Of a DNA stretch of 21,962 nucleotides, positions 1 to 8,675 are shown in pieces (the stretch's first letter is position 1; every line of letters starts with the position of its first letter). The position numbers and the translations under genes are program-made. Below the pieces are notes generated by a model. That model worked only from the letters and a program-made list of their open reading frames with translations. It searched no databases and was not told the DNA's origin. The DNA comes from Gammaproteobacteria bacterium. Its GTDB lineage: Bacteria > Pseudomonadota > Gammaproteobacteria > Pseudomonadales > Azotimanducaceae. The stretch lies in the NCBI GenBank assembly GCA_002715785.1, contig PBAA01000041.1, positions 1 to 21,962 of the forward strand, given 5' to 3'.

Positions 1-149
1 CCGTACGTTGTAGAACACACTCCAACACAAGGTGTCCTTCGGTTAATCAACGTTCGACAGCCCACCGACCCATGCTTTCCATCGCACCGACGCACATGTC
101 GCACTCAGTCGTTATCGAAAATCGAAGTGAAATTAGCTTTACTCAGACA
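1..149. other. purF downstream flank, no supported gene
   Basis: This is the stretch after the purF stop codon up to the window edge. I see no tRNA, no convincing terminator hairpin followed by a T run, and no gene I can support. On the minus strand a GTG preceded by AAGGA with a suitable spacer lies about 28 bases from the edge and could open the next gene, but too few codons are visible to identify it. metZ follows purF in Pseudomonas; the few visible residues do not look like it. Confidence 0.4.
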
Positions 150-1676
150 TCAAGCATGGTTATGGAGTTCGATCACGGTTGGCCCGTCTGTCAATTCCGC
201 GTCACGCCGTTGCTTCGATTCGTCATTTCGGTCCATCGACAATCTTTCCAGATACGCGTCGTCGATATCCCCTGTCACATAGTCGCCGTCAAAGACAGAG
301 CAATCGAACCTTTCGATGGCACGATTTCCTTCTCTAGCTGACTCCACGAGATCATCCAAGTTCTGGTAGATCAGCCAGTCAGCACCTAGATTGGCGGCCA
401 CCTCTTCGTCGGTACGATTGTATGCAACGAACTCCGCAGACGTCGGCATATCGATGCCGTACACGTTGGGATACCTAACGGGTGGAGCGGCAACAGCAAC
501 AAACACCTTTCGAGCACCTGCATCGCGCGCCTGTTGGATGATTTCCCGAGTGGTTGTACCCCGAACGATAGAGTCTTCAACCAACAAGACGTTCTTTCCG
601 TCAAACTCAAGATCGATAGCATTGAGCTTTTGCCTGACAGATTTTTTCCGTTGATTTTGGCCCGGCATAATAAACGTGCGTCCGACATAACGATTCTTGA
701 CAAACCCTTCACGAAGCTTGACGTCCAATCGATGTGCGAGAGGTTGTGCCGCAGTTCGACTTGTTTCTGGTATCGGCATCACCACATCGATCTCATGATC
801 CCGACCGGAGTATTGTTCCAAAATCCGATCGGCAAGTTTTTCGCCCATCCTAAGCCGTGCTTTATGCACAGAGATGTCGTCCATGATTGAATCAGGTCGA
901 GCCAAATAAACATGTTCAAAAATACACGGGGTTAGGCTGGGAGCAACGGCACATTGCTGCACATGCAAATAGCCTTCGACGTCGATATAGACCGCTTCGC
1001 CGGGTGCCACATCGCCCATAATCTCGAACCCTAGGACTGCTAACGCCGCACTTTCGCTGGCGATCATATATTCCTCGCCACCACGGGTCTCACGACACCC
1101 GTAGATCAACGGTCGTATCCCATGCGGATCCCTAAACCCGACGATGCCACCTCCCATGATCATTGCGACCGCAGCGTATGCCCCTAGGCAGCGCGAATGA
1201 ACGCCGGCAACCGCTTCAAAAATATGTTCAGGAGCTGGAACGAACTCACCGAGTTTATCGAGTTCGTGGGCAAAAACATTCAGCAGAATTTCGGAATCAG
1301 ATTCAGTATTTACGTGGCGCAAATCGGCGCGGAATACATCAGCAACCAATTCTTCAGCATTCGTTAGATTCCCATTGTGAGCCAAACTTATGCCGTAGGG
1401 TGAATTTACGTACATCGGCTGAGCTTCAGCCGAACTACTGGTTCCCGCCGTGGGATAACGCACGTGGCCGATGCCCAAGTTGCCTGCGAGCCTATGCATA
1501 TGGCGTTGTTGGAAAACTTGGCTAACAAGACCCGTGTCTTTTCGAAGATGTAGCCTATCGCCGTCAACCGTGACTATCCCTGCAGCATCCTGGCCGCGAT
1601 GCTGTAAAACAGTCAGTGCGTCATATATGTCCTGATTGACCGGACCCTTACCGACGATTCCAACGACGCCACACAT
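150..1676 (-). CDS. purF: Amidophosphoribosyltransferase PurF
   Basis: Catalyses the first committed step of de novo purine synthesis in the cytoplasm: PRPP plus glutamine gives 5-phosphoribosylamine. The 508-residue product is normal length. It begins MCGVVGIVG, so Cys2 is the N-terminal nucleophile of the class II glutamine amidotransferase domain (about residues 2-230), with QHRGQDAAG and the GNLGIGHVRYPT segment following. The phosphoribosyltransferase half carries the PRPP-binding signature VLLVEDSIVRGTT near residues 363-375. The ATG start is fixed by Cys2 having to become the N-terminus after Met removal. It lies 7 bases downstream of the cvpA stop, and the cvpA-purF pairing is conserved in gammaproteobacteria. 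The C-terminal tail after about residue 465 is less conserved. Identification is secure. Confidence 0.97.
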   Translation of the reverse strand: MCGVVGIVGKGPVNQDIYDALTVLQHRGQDAAGIVTVDGDRLHLRKDTGLVSQVFQQRHMHRLAGNLGIGHVRYPTAGTSSSAEAQPMYVNSPYGISLAHNGNLTNAEELVADVFRADLRHVNTESDSEILLNVFAHELDKLGEFVPAPEHIFEAVAGVHSRCLGAYAAVAMIMGGGIVGFRDPHGIRPLIYGCRETRGGEEYMIASESAALAVLGFEIMGDVAPGEAVYIDVEGYLHVQQCAVAPSLTPCIFEHVYLARPDSIMDDISVHKARLRMGEKLADRILEQYSGRDHEIDVVMPIPETSRTAAQPLAHRLDVKLREGFVKNRYVGRTFIMPGQNQRKKSVRQKLNAIDLEFDGKNVLLVEDSIVRGTTTREIIQQARDAGARKVFVAVAAPPVRYPNVYGIDMPTSAEFVAYNRTDEEVAANLGADWLIYQNLDDLVESAREGNRAIERFDCSVFDGDYVTGDIDDAYLERLSMDRNDESKQRRDAELTDGPTVIELHNHA

Positions 1677-1683
1677 ACTATGT

Positions 1684-2196
1684 TTAACCTCGCAGAGCTT
1701 CCTTTATGAATCCAAAGAACCGCACGACGTCCGTCTCGAACGCCATCAAATGGGGTCTAAGCATTGACTCCTGCCACCAACCAGCCTCTGACTGAGAAGA
1801 TTCGACCGCCACAAGCACAACGATCACTAGTATAGCGCCTCGTGCTCCACCAAAGAAAAATCCAAGCGTGCGGTCGGTTCCGGTCAAGCCTGTTCCCTTT
1901 ACAAGCTTGCCCAACATCCACTGGACGATGGCCCCGATGATGAGAACTCCAATAAATATTGCGGCGAAGGCACCCGAATATCGGAACGCTTGTTGCGCCT
2001 GCTCAGACAATCCTTGCATCCAATCGAACTGAATGAAGTTCATGGCCGATTCAGCAAACATCGTGGCGCTAAGGAATGCTGCCAACCAGATTGCAAGAGA
2101 AACTGTTTCTCGTACAAGCCCACGCGCCATTCCGATCGCGGCCGAGATTAGGATCACGGCCGCAATGGCCAGATCCGCATAATGCCAAACGGTCAA
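1684..2196 (-). CDS. cvpA: CvpA family inner-membrane protein
   Basis: A 170-residue polytopic membrane protein of the CvpA (colicin V production) family. The N-terminal half is rich in hydrophobic helices with the family-typical ARGLVRE loop near residues 24-30, and further hydrophobic segments lie around residues 75-95 and 115-130. Family members are linked to colicin V export, envelope homeostasis and biofilm phenotypes; the molecular activity is not firmly known. The start is a TTG that shares a TTGA overlap with the dedD stop. No other start precedes the first membrane helix, so translation is probably coupled to dedD. It sits between dedD and purF exactly as in Pseudomonas and Escherichia. 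Confidence 0.92.
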   Translation of the reverse strand: MTVWHYADLAIAAVILISAAIGMARGLVRETVSLAIWLAAFLSATMFAESAMNFIQFDWMQGLSEQAQQAFRYSGAFAAIFIGVLIIGAIVQWMLGKLVKGTGLTGTDRTLGFFFGGARGAILVIVVLVAVESSQSEAGWWQESMLRPHLMAFETDVVRFFGFIKEALRG

Positions 2197-2753
2197 TGGC
2201 TAAAACCAACGATCAGCGCTTCCAAGCCATCGTACCTATCGACCAGCTCTTCCTGCATAGCAAGTGCATCCGTACGCAAGAGCATCGGCCCGACGGCGAC
2301 TCGGGTTCGATCACCTCCAAAATTGCGTACGTTCGAAAGCCAGGCCGAATAACCGTCGTGAAGCAGGCGATCACGCAGGGCGGTTGCGTTGTCGGGCTGA
2401 TCGAAGCTCCCAATCTGTACCGCCCATATGACAGTATCAGTATCCTCAGTAGACAAAACCGGATCGCCGATCCGAGTACCGTTGCTTTCCAAATAACCTT
2501 CCTCGTCAACAGTCGCGCGAAGCGCTTGCCGCGCTTCTAACGCCGCTTTCAACTCTGGAGCTCGGGATCGATCGTCCGGAACAACTTCCGAAAAATCTAA
2601 CCTGTCAACGGCTTGTCGAAGGTCAAACAGGTCTGAATTTAACGATTCGTTAGGTTCGAGTCCGTCTCCGTCGAATAGCATCGGTAGAAATATAATTGCA
2701 ATCGAGACTAGGAAAATCGCTCCTGTGACCCGGTACCGAGTCAATTCCTTCAC
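2193..2753 (-). CDS. dedD: SPOR-domain cell-division protein, DedD-like
   Basis: A 186-residue single-pass membrane protein with the DedD layout. A short cytoplasmic N-terminus leads to one membrane segment (about residues 9-26, ending IFLPMLFDG), then a low-complexity linker, then a C-terminal SPOR domain from about residue 108 (WAVQIGSFDQPDNA) to the end (RVAVGPML). SPOR domains bind denuded septal peptidoglycan, so the protein is expected to localise to the division site in the periplasm. The start is GTG, since no in-frame ATG precedes the membrane segment. It lies between folC and cvpA, the conserved position, and overlaps cvpA by four bases. Confidence 0.92.
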   Translation of the reverse strand: MKELTRYRVTGAIFLVSIAIIFLPMLFDGDGLEPNESLNSDLFDLRQAVDRLDFSEVVPDDRSRAPELKAALEARQALRATVDEEGYLESNGTRIGDPVLSTEDTDTVIWAVQIGSFDQPDNATALRDRLLHDGYSAWLSNVRNFGGDRTRVAVGPMLLRTDALAMQEELVDRYDGLEALIVGFSH

Positions 2754-2772
2754 AGGATTGGCTGGGAGTTAG

Positions 2773-4032
2773 TTATCGTGAAAATAACCAAGTGCGCATT
2801 CGCTCGACTAAATCAAAGGATCCGAACACGAGAATTAGGTCGCTACTCTGCGTCGTATTGATGAGGTAATCAACACTAGACTCGATCTTCCCGCCAACAC
2901 ACCCCTCAAAGCTCAAATTAATCCTGGTTTCGAGTTCAGTCGCGAGCTGTCCTCGGGTCCCCGTAGTGTCCGCGTACACCACTTGATCTAGCACGTCTCC
3001 TAACTCTCGTAAGATCTTTACGGCGTCTTTGTCCGTGAAACAACCGAACATCCCTCTAAGCTGACGCCCTGGATAACGTTCCTTCAACTGGTGCGATAAA
3101 AACCGAGCGGCATGCGGGTTATGGGCAACGTCAAGAATCCAAGTACGGTCTACCTTGTCGACCACTTCGAGGCGGCCTGGTAGACGAAAGTCTATGACGT
3201 CCTCAATGATCTTGGAATCTACGGAAATACCGAGCAGTACAGCCGCCTGTAAAGCGACAACGGCATTGTTCTTCGCGACGAAAGGCGTTCGCGAATAGTG
3301 ATACACATTACGTTCGGCGCCTTCGACGACCTCGATTCTCCAACCGTTGACATCCGTATGCTCCTGGAAGTCCCGCCCGGCGATATAGGTCACGACTCCG
3401 AGCTCTTTCGCACGTTGTTCAACCGATTCAGGTATCTGGGGCTCACCGAAGATCAAGGGCGTGCCATTTCGTAATATTCCCGCTTTTTCACGTCCAATAC
3501 TTTCTCGATCAGACCCCAAGTATTCCTCATGGTCGATGCCTACGCTGGTAATAATACTGAGATCACCATCGACGATATTTACCGCGTCGAGGCGTCCACC
3601 CAAACCGACCTCCAGAATCGCGTAATCGAGTTCCTCACGGTTGAAGCATGCGAGCGCGGCGAGAATGGCGTACTCGAAGTAGTTCAGTTGCACATCGTTT
3701 CGGACGGCTTCTATCGCTTCAAAACTCTCGATCAATCGCTGGTCACTCACCTCTTCGCCTTGAACCCTGACCCTTTCGTTAAAGACATGGAGGTGCGGCG
3801 ACAACGTCGTGCCAACACGAGTACCGGCGGACAGTAAGATCTGCTCAAGAAAAACGGCAGTGGATCCCTTACCGTTGGTTCCTGCCACTACGATCACTGT
3901 CTGTGCAGGCCTTAATACTTCCAACCGCACCGCAACGTCGTGCACTCGCTTGAGGCCGTTGAGTACATTCTTCGGGTGTTCTCGCCCGATTCTGGCAAGC
4001 CACCCTTTTAACAGAGATGATTCCTCTCGCAT
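2773..4032 (-). CDS. folC: Folylpolyglutamate/dihydrofolate synthase FolC
   Basis: Bifunctional Mur-ligase-family enzyme that adds glutamate to dihydropteroate and extends folate polyglutamate tails, using ATP in the cytoplasm. About 419 residues is normal. The P-loop reads AGTNGKGST near residue 52, followed by the SPHL and NERVRVQG segments that contact folate. The Mur ligase DVAHNPHA motif lies near residue 300. I prefer the ATG at 4032; a GTG one codon upstream (4035) is also possible. It follows trpA by about 42 bases. In most gammaproteobacteria accD lies directly upstream of folC, and here it does not (see findings). dedD follows. Confidence 0.95.
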   Translation of the reverse strand: MREESSLLKGWLARIGREHPKNVLNGLKRVHDVAVRLEVLRPAQTVIVVAGTNGKGSTAVFLEQILLSAGTRVGTTLSPHLHVFNERVRVQGEEVSDQRLIESFEAIEAVRNDVQLNYFEYAILAALACFNREELDYAILEVGLGGRLDAVNIVDGDLSIITSVGIDHEEYLGSDRESIGREKAGILRNGTPLIFGEPQIPESVEQRAKELGVVTYIAGRDFQEHTDVNGWRIEVVEGAERNVYHYSRTPFVAKNNAVVALQAAVLLGISVDSKIIEDVIDFRLPGRLEVVDKVDRTWILDVAHNPHAARFLSHQLKERYPGRQLRGMFGCFTDKDAVKILRELGDVLDQVVYADTTGTRGQLATELETRINLSFEGCVGGKIESSVDYLINTTQSSDLILVFGSFDLVERMRTWLFSR

Positions 4033-4074
4033 CACAGGTCAACTAGCCATCTAAGAATTTCTACCGAGAACCAG

Positions 4075-4899
4075 TTATTGGTGTGTGTCCCGGTCGCTCT
4101 CGTCTATCGCATCGCGTAGTTCTTTTACTTGTGCTTCGAGTGCGTCCGGAATTTCAAGGACCGAATTCTGAAGAGCGTCCATTGTCCGGACAAGCGCGCT
4201 ACCGACAACCACACCATCCGCGTACTTCGCAATCCGGCGAACATCCTGTGCGTCTTTGACACCGAAACCCACCATTACCGGCAACTCAGTATACGACTGG
4301 ACCCGGAGTACCTCCTTCCGAACGCCCTCGACCTCCATTTGCTGAGCACCGGTTACCCCTTTTAACGAAACGTAGTAAATAAAACCGTTCGCAACAGAAA
4401 CGATCGAACGTGCCCGTGTCTCCGTGGTCGTAGGTGCGATTAAAAAGACAAGGTCGAGATCCACCGCCGCGAATGCTGGCTGAATACCCATCGCTTCTTC
4501 CGGCGGTAGGTTAACAATGATGACCCCATCAACACCGGCTTCGACGGCCACCTTCGCAAAACGCTCGTGACCGAGACGCAAGAGTGAATTGTAATACCCC
4601 ATTAGGAGCACCGGCGTATTCGCATCCGTCCGTCTGAAATCACACACCATCTCAAGAACTGCGACCAAATCGACCCCGTTCGCGAGAGCCCGCTCCGACG
4701 ACTTCTGTATCGCCGGACCTTCGGCTTCGGGATCTGAAAACGGAACACCTAGCTCAAGAATATCGACCCCTCCCCTAACCAGCGCATGAAGCGCAGGGAC
4801 GGTCGTAGCAACCGACGGATCCCCCGCGGTGACGAACGAAACCAACGCGGTTTTACCTGCGTCCTTGTACGTTTCCAGACGCGAACCAATACGACTCAA
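4075..4899 (-). CDS. trpA: Tryptophan synthase alpha subunit TrpA
   Basis: Cleaves indole-3-glycerol phosphate to indole and glyceraldehyde-3-phosphate; indole is tunnelled to TrpB. The 274-residue TIM barrel opens MSRIGSRLETYKDAGKTALV with the usual SFVTAGDPS. Catalytic Glu49 is present in ELGVPFSDP at the same number as in E. coli. The second catalytic acid, Asp60 in E. coli (DPLADGP), is Glu here (DPEAEGP, residue 60). The phosphate-binding end reads VGFGV and VVGSALV. The start is a TTG in a TTGA overlap with the trpB stop, which implies translational coupling for the 1:1 complex. The protein looks intact, with no frameshift. Confidence 0.96.
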   Translation of the reverse strand: MSRIGSRLETYKDAGKTALVSFVTAGDPSVATTVPALHALVRGGVDILELGVPFSDPEAEGPAIQKSSERALANGVDLVAVLEMVCDFRRTDANTPVLLMGYYNSLLRLGHERFAKVAVEAGVDGVIIVNLPPEEAMGIQPAFAAVDLDLVFLIAPTTTETRARSIVSVANGFIYYVSLKGVTGAQQMEVEGVRKEVLRVQSYTELPVMVGFGVKDAQDVRRIAKYADGVVVGSALVRTMDALQNSVLEIPDALEAQVKELRDAIDESDRDTHQ

Positions 4900-6122
4900 A
4901 TTTGAATCCCGTCCATGTCGGCAATGGTTTGGATATCCTTGTCCCCCCGTCCCGAGAGGTTCACGACGATAATTTCGTCGTTGTCGCGGCGTAATGCTTC
5001 GATAGCTGCATAGGCGACTGCATGACTAGATTCTAACGCGGGCATGATCCCTTCGGTCCGATTCAATAGTCGGAAGGCTTCAACGGCTTGTTCGTCCGTC
5101 ACGGAAACGTAATTTGCGCGTCCAATATCTTTCCAGTACGAATGTTCGGGACCTACGCCGGGGTAGTCGAGACCCGCCGATATCGAATGGGTTTCTCGTA
5201 TTTGGCCATCTTCATCGTCCATGAGATAGCTTCGGCTTCCATGTAATACCCCAGGCCGACCAGCGTTCAGCGGCGCCGCGTGCCTACCCGTCTCAATACC
5301 CAGCCCTGCTGCCTCGACGCCTATCAAATCGACTCCCTCGTCATCTACAAATGGAAAAAAAAGGCCCATAGCATTCGAACCACCGCCGACGCATGCAATC
5401 AGCAAATCCGGAATTCGTCCGCACTGCTCAAGGCTTTGCTCTTTCGCCTCCCGACCAATGACCGATTGAAAGTCGCGGACGAGCGCGGGATACGGGTGGG
5501 GGCCTGCAACACTGCCAATAATGTAGTGCGTGTCGTCGACGTTCGTTACCCAGTCGCGCATTGCTTCGTTCATGGCATCTTTGAGTGTTCGCGAACCAGA
5601 CGAAACCGGAACTACCTCGGCCCCCAACAGTTTCATGCGATATACGTTGAGCGCCTGGCGTCTTACATCTTCCTCGCCCATATACACGCAACAGTCAAAA
5701 CCCAACCGAGCCGCTACCGTTGCGGTGGCGACACCGTGTTGGCCGGCTCCAGTTTCTGCTATCACCCGTCTTTTCCCCATCCGTTCCGCAAGCAAGGCCT
5801 GTCCCACGGTGTTGTTAATTTTGTGTGCGCCTGTGTGATTGAGATCCTCTCGCTTCAGGAAAATGCGTGCACCACCGATTTCGCTAGTGAGCCTTCGGGC
5901 CTCGTACAATGGCGTCGGCCTGCCGACGTAATGCGCTAAGTCATGTTCGAATCGCTGACGAAACGCCTCGTCCGTCGATAAGTTCTCGTAAAGCTCGGTG
6001 AGTTCATCGAGAGCATGCGTTAACGTCTCCGCGACAAAGCGACCGCCAAATTCACCAAAGTGGCCAGCTTCATCGGGCGCGCTGTATGGCTTACGGTTAC
6101 CCCCCGACACGTAAAACCTCAT
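4896..6122 (-). CDS. trpB: Tryptophan synthase beta subunit TrpB
   Basis: PLP enzyme that condenses indole with serine to give tryptophan, partner of TrpA. Key features of the roughly 408-residue product are HFGEFGGRFVAETL at the N-terminus, the PLP lysine in HTGAHKINNTVGQAL (Lys101 from this start), ETGAGQHG, and the phosphate-binding CVGGGSNAMG loop. The ATG at 6122 is the outermost start and lies inside the end of trpF. A GTG four codons later (6110) has a good GAGG six bases upstream and gives an N-terminus closer in length to Pseudomonas TrpB, so it may be the true start. An eight-base A run (plus strand) near 5352 lies in the coding sequence without breaking the frame. Confidence 0.96.
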   Translation of the reverse strand: MRFYVSGGNRKPYSAPDEAGHFGEFGGRFVAETLTHALDELTELYENLSTDEAFRQRFEHDLAHYVGRPTPLYEARRLTSEIGGARIFLKREDLNHTGAHKINNTVGQALLAERMGKRRVIAETGAGQHGVATATVAARLGFDCCVYMGEEDVRRQALNVYRMKLLGAEVVPVSSGSRTLKDAMNEAMRDWVTNVDDTHYIIGSVAGPHPYPALVRDFQSVIGREAKEQSLEQCGRIPDLLIACVGGGSNAMGLFFPFVDDEGVDLIGVEAAGLGIETGRHAAPLNAGRPGVLHGSRSYLMDDEDGQIRETHSISAGLDYPGVGPEHSYWKDIGRANYVSVTDEQAVEAFRLLNRTEGIMPALESSHAVAYAAIEALRRDNDEIIVVNLSGRGDKDIQTIADMDGIQI

Positions 6123-6732
6123 TCATAAACGCTTCCATCTTCTGAGCATCTTTAGCGGGTCCACCGTCTTTTTCAATCCCACTTGCCACGTCGACTGCCC
6201 AAGGATTCGTCTGCTGTATAGCTTGCGCAACATTGGTCTCGTCCAATCCGCCCGCGAGAATGATTCGCTGTTTCGCGCCCTTAGGCCATAACGCCCAATC
6301 AAAAGTTGTGCCCGTCCCACCCCGATCTACGCCCGCAGAAGAATCAAGCATCAACGCCCGTGCTCGACGATATTTGTCTGAGAATTCGTCGAAATCAAAA
6401 CCTTCCGTTACGGATATCGCTTTCACGAAAGGTACTTGAAATTGTTCGCAAAATGCCGCGGATTCGTCGCCATGAAACTGCAAGTAGTCCACCCTTACTT
6501 CCTTAACGACCCGCATAACTTCTTCGACTTCCGGATCGACAAAAACAGCCACCGTTTTCACGCTGTTACCGATACTCCGAACAATCGCTTCCGCGGTTTT
6601 TAGCGAGACCAGCCTCCGACTATGCTCGTAGAAATTCAGCCCAATCGCATTGCAACCAAAGTCGACCGAATGGATCGCGTCCTCCACCGTCGTAATTCCA
6701 CAGAACTTTACTACGACGCTCATAGTCGGCAT
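6097..6732 (-). CDS. trpF: Phosphoribosylanthranilate isomerase TrpF
   Basis: Third step of tryptophan synthesis: Amadori rearrangement of phosphoribosylanthranilate to CdRP in a small TIM barrel. The 211-residue monofunctional form is typical outside enterics. The catalytic cysteine is in KFCGIT (Cys11) and the catalytic aspartate in LMLDSS (Asp130). YLQFHGDE and the C-terminal LAGGLDETNV and DVASGIE phosphate-binding loops are present. Met4 (6723), which gives MSVVVKFCGIT, is an equally good or better start than the ATG used here. The end overlaps the trpB start region by 14-26 bases. It lies between truA and trpB, as in many gammaproteobacteria. Confidence 0.95.
   Translation of the reverse strand: MPTMSVVVKFCGITTVEDAIHSVDFGCNAIGLNFYEHSRRLVSLKTAEAIVRSIGNSVKTVAVFVDPEVEEVMRVVKEVRVDYLQFHGDESAAFCEQFQVPFVKAISVTEGFDFDEFSDKYRRARALMLDSSAGVDRGGTGTTFDWALWPKGAKQRIILAGGLDETNVAQAIQQTNPWAVDVASGIEKDGGPAKDAQKMEAFMNEVLRVGG
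6117..6120 (-). promoter_or_regulatory. Possible ribosome binding site deciding trpB start
   Basis: GAGG on the minus strand, six bases before an in-frame GTG at 6110. The upstream ATG at 6122 has no comparable Shine-Dalgarno sequence. This favours GTG as the trpB start and lies inside the last codons of trpF, suggesting coupled translation. Proposed from spacing only. Confidence 0.4.
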
Positions 6733-6760
6733 GCCCGAAAAAAGCGCGCTAGTCTACCAC

Positions 6761-7591
6761 CTACGGGCCCAAGATAATGGGACGGCGGACCTCTACATGG
6801 CGTGAAAAATTTGGATACGAAACCTGAACTAGATACAGCCCATGTGGTGGCGCGGTGGGAGGAGCCAGAGATCGATTTCGTGCAGCAAGTAGGGCCTCGA
6901 CATCCGACGCGTGAAGGTCATTCGATCCCACAAGCTCTAACACCCCAGCGATGTTTCTAACCATGTGCATTAGAAACGCATTGGCGGCGATGTCTATCAC
7001 CACCATCCGTCCACTTCGACTAACGGATATTTTCTCGATACATCGACGGGGCGTCGATGCTTGGCACTGCGCTGCCCGAAATGATGAAAAATCATGTTCT
7101 CCTAACAGAACCTGAGCGGCTTCTTGCATGCAGTTCTCATCCAAGATCTTGTCCTGCCAATACGCCAAGTTTTTGCCTATCGCGGGGGTCGAATCAGACT
7201 CACCAAAAACGTACATGTATCGGCGTCGCACCGCGAATCGCCGCGCATTAAAATCCTCTGAAACACGTTCTGCCCAAATGACCGACACATCGTCCCCGAT
7301 CGCGGAGTTCACCCCTCTAACCCACGCCGAAAGAGGCCGTTTGGGACCAGCGAAACTAACGACTTGCTGCGTTGCATGGACGCCCGCATCGGTTCGACCC
7401 GCAGCCGTAACACGTATGGGTTCATCTGCAACGTAAGCCAATGCTCGTTCGAGAACCCCCTGAACCGACAACGGCCCCGGTTGCATTTGAAATCCATGGA
7501 ACGCCGTTCCCACGTACTCAATTCCCAACGCAATGGTTTCCTTAGACACTGCGGCTTTTCTTCCCTCGAACCAAAAAAGCAGACGATCCAT
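6761..7591 (-). CDS. truA: tRNA pseudouridine(38-40) synthase TruA
   Basis: Converts uridines 38-40 in the anticodon arm of many tRNAs to pseudouridine. The catalytic aspartate is in AAGRTDAGVHATQQVV (Asp68 from this start). The family motifs LGIEYVGTAFHGFQ at the N-terminus and FLMHMVRNIAGVL in the C-terminal half are present. About 276 residues from the ATG; a GTG at 7549 (VSKETIALGIEY) would give a length closer to homologues, whose N-terminus starts just before the LGIEY strand, so the first 14 residues are doubtful. The gene is separated from asd by about 50 bases, a slot where fimV is usual in Pseudomonas. Confidence 0.95.
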   Translation of the reverse strand: MDRLLFWFEGRKAAVSKETIALGIEYVGTAFHGFQMQPGPLSVQGVLERALAYVADEPIRVTAAGRTDAGVHATQQVVSFAGPKRPLSAWVRGVNSAIGDDVSVIWAERVSEDFNARRFAVRRRYMYVFGESDSTPAIGKNLAYWQDKILDENCMQEAAQVLLGEHDFSSFRAAQCQASTPRRCIEKISVSRSGRMVVIDIAANAFLMHMVRNIAGVLELVGSNDLHASDVEALLAARNRSLAPPTAPPHGLYLVQVSYPNFSRHVEVRRPIILGP

Positions 7592-7642
7592 TGCTAAACC
7601 GATAAATGCCCATTGTGCGTGTGCGAACGTAAAGGGTCCGAG

Positions 7643-8662
7643 TTAAGCCAACAGAGGCAACAAGCCTTCAGCGATTTGCACGCTGTTAAGAGCGGCTCCT
7701 TTTCGAACGTTGTCTGAAACGATCCAAAGGTTCAGCCCGCAGGGGTGCGAAATATCTTCCCGAATTCGCCCGACAAAGACTGCGTCGTTAGAGGCAGCAT
7801 CAAGGGCTGCGGTTGGATAACGGTTGGCACTTTGGTCGTCTAACACCTCAACACCTTCCGCACTCGCCAATAAATCTCGCGCTTCCTCAGCACTGATCGG
7901 ATCACTTGTTTCGATATGAACAGCTTCGGAATGTCCGTAAAACACGGGCACCCGCACACAAGTGGGGTTAACGCGTATTCGCTCGTCTTCGAATATTTTC
8001 TGGGTTTCCCAAACCATTTTCATCTCTTCTTTCGTGTAACCGTTGTCCTGAAAAGGATCGATATGAGGAATCGCGTTAAATGCGATTTGAACCGGGTGAA
8101 CTCGAGATTCAACATCTTTGCCATTCATAAGACTGAGGGTCTGTTCAGCTAGTTCGTTGATACCCCCGGTCCCAGCCCCCGACACCGCTTGATAGGTAGC
8201 AACATTGATTCGCTCCAACCCAACCGCGTCATAAATCGGTTTCAGAGCAACAACCATTTGTATGGTGGAACAATTAGGGTTGGCGACAATGTGTCGCGTA
8301 AAAGCGTCTTGAACTCGATGGCCATTGACCTCCGGTACCACCAACGGCACGTCATCGTCGTATCTGAATGCTGACGTATTGTCGACCACGATGGCTCCTG
8401 AGAGCGCGGCCCGTTCACCATGCTCCATCGATACCGTTCCACCCGCCGAGAAAAGAGCGATCTGAGTGTCCGAAAAGTCGAAATCATCGAGTAACCGAAC
8501 TTGAATCGACTTCCCATGGAACTGAAGTCGTTTGCCCGTAGATCGTTCACTCGCAAGCAATACGAGTTCACCAATCGGAAAGTTACGCTCCTCGAGGATC
8601 TCTCGCATGGCTTCGCCCACAGCGCCTGTGGCACCCGCAATGGCAACGTTGATTTCTTCCAT
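7643..8662 (-). CDS. asd: Aspartate-semialdehyde dehydrogenase Asd
   Basis: NADPH-dependent reduction of aspartyl-4-phosphate to aspartate semialdehyde, the branch point to lysine/diaminopimelate, threonine and methionine. The 339-residue product has the nucleotide-binding VAIAGATGAVGEAM start and the catalytic cysteine in ANPNCSTIQM (Cys131 from this start), the form found in Pseudomonas-type enzymes linked to leuB. I chose the ATG at 8662, giving MEEINVAIAGATG. The longer reading frame back to 8695 would overlap leuB and add unrelated residues. The gene lies 13 bases after the leuB stop, consistent with a leuC-leuD-leuB-asd operon. Confidence 0.95.
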   Translation of the reverse strand: MEEINVAIAGATGAVGEAMREILEERNFPIGELVLLASERSTGKRLQFHGKSIQVRLLDDFDFSDTQIALFSAGGTVSMEHGERAALSGAIVVDNTSAFRYDDDVPLVVPEVNGHRVQDAFTRHIVANPNCSTIQMVVALKPIYDAVGLERINVATYQAVSGAGTGGINELAEQTLSLMNGKDVESRVHPVQIAFNAIPHIDPFQDNGYTKEEMKMVWETQKIFEDERIRVNPTCVRVPVFYGHSEAVHIETSDPISAEEARDLLASAEGVEVLDDQSANRYPTAALDAASNDAVFVGRIREDISHPCGLNLWIVSDNVRKGAALNSVQIAEGLLPLLA

Positions 8663-8675
8663 TGTGTAGGCCCCG

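Noticed and set aside
5280..5939. Long plus-strand open frame (219 codons) opposite trpB
   Set aside because: It is antisense to a clearly conserved gene, its translation resembles no family I know, and it lacks a convincing ribosome binding site.
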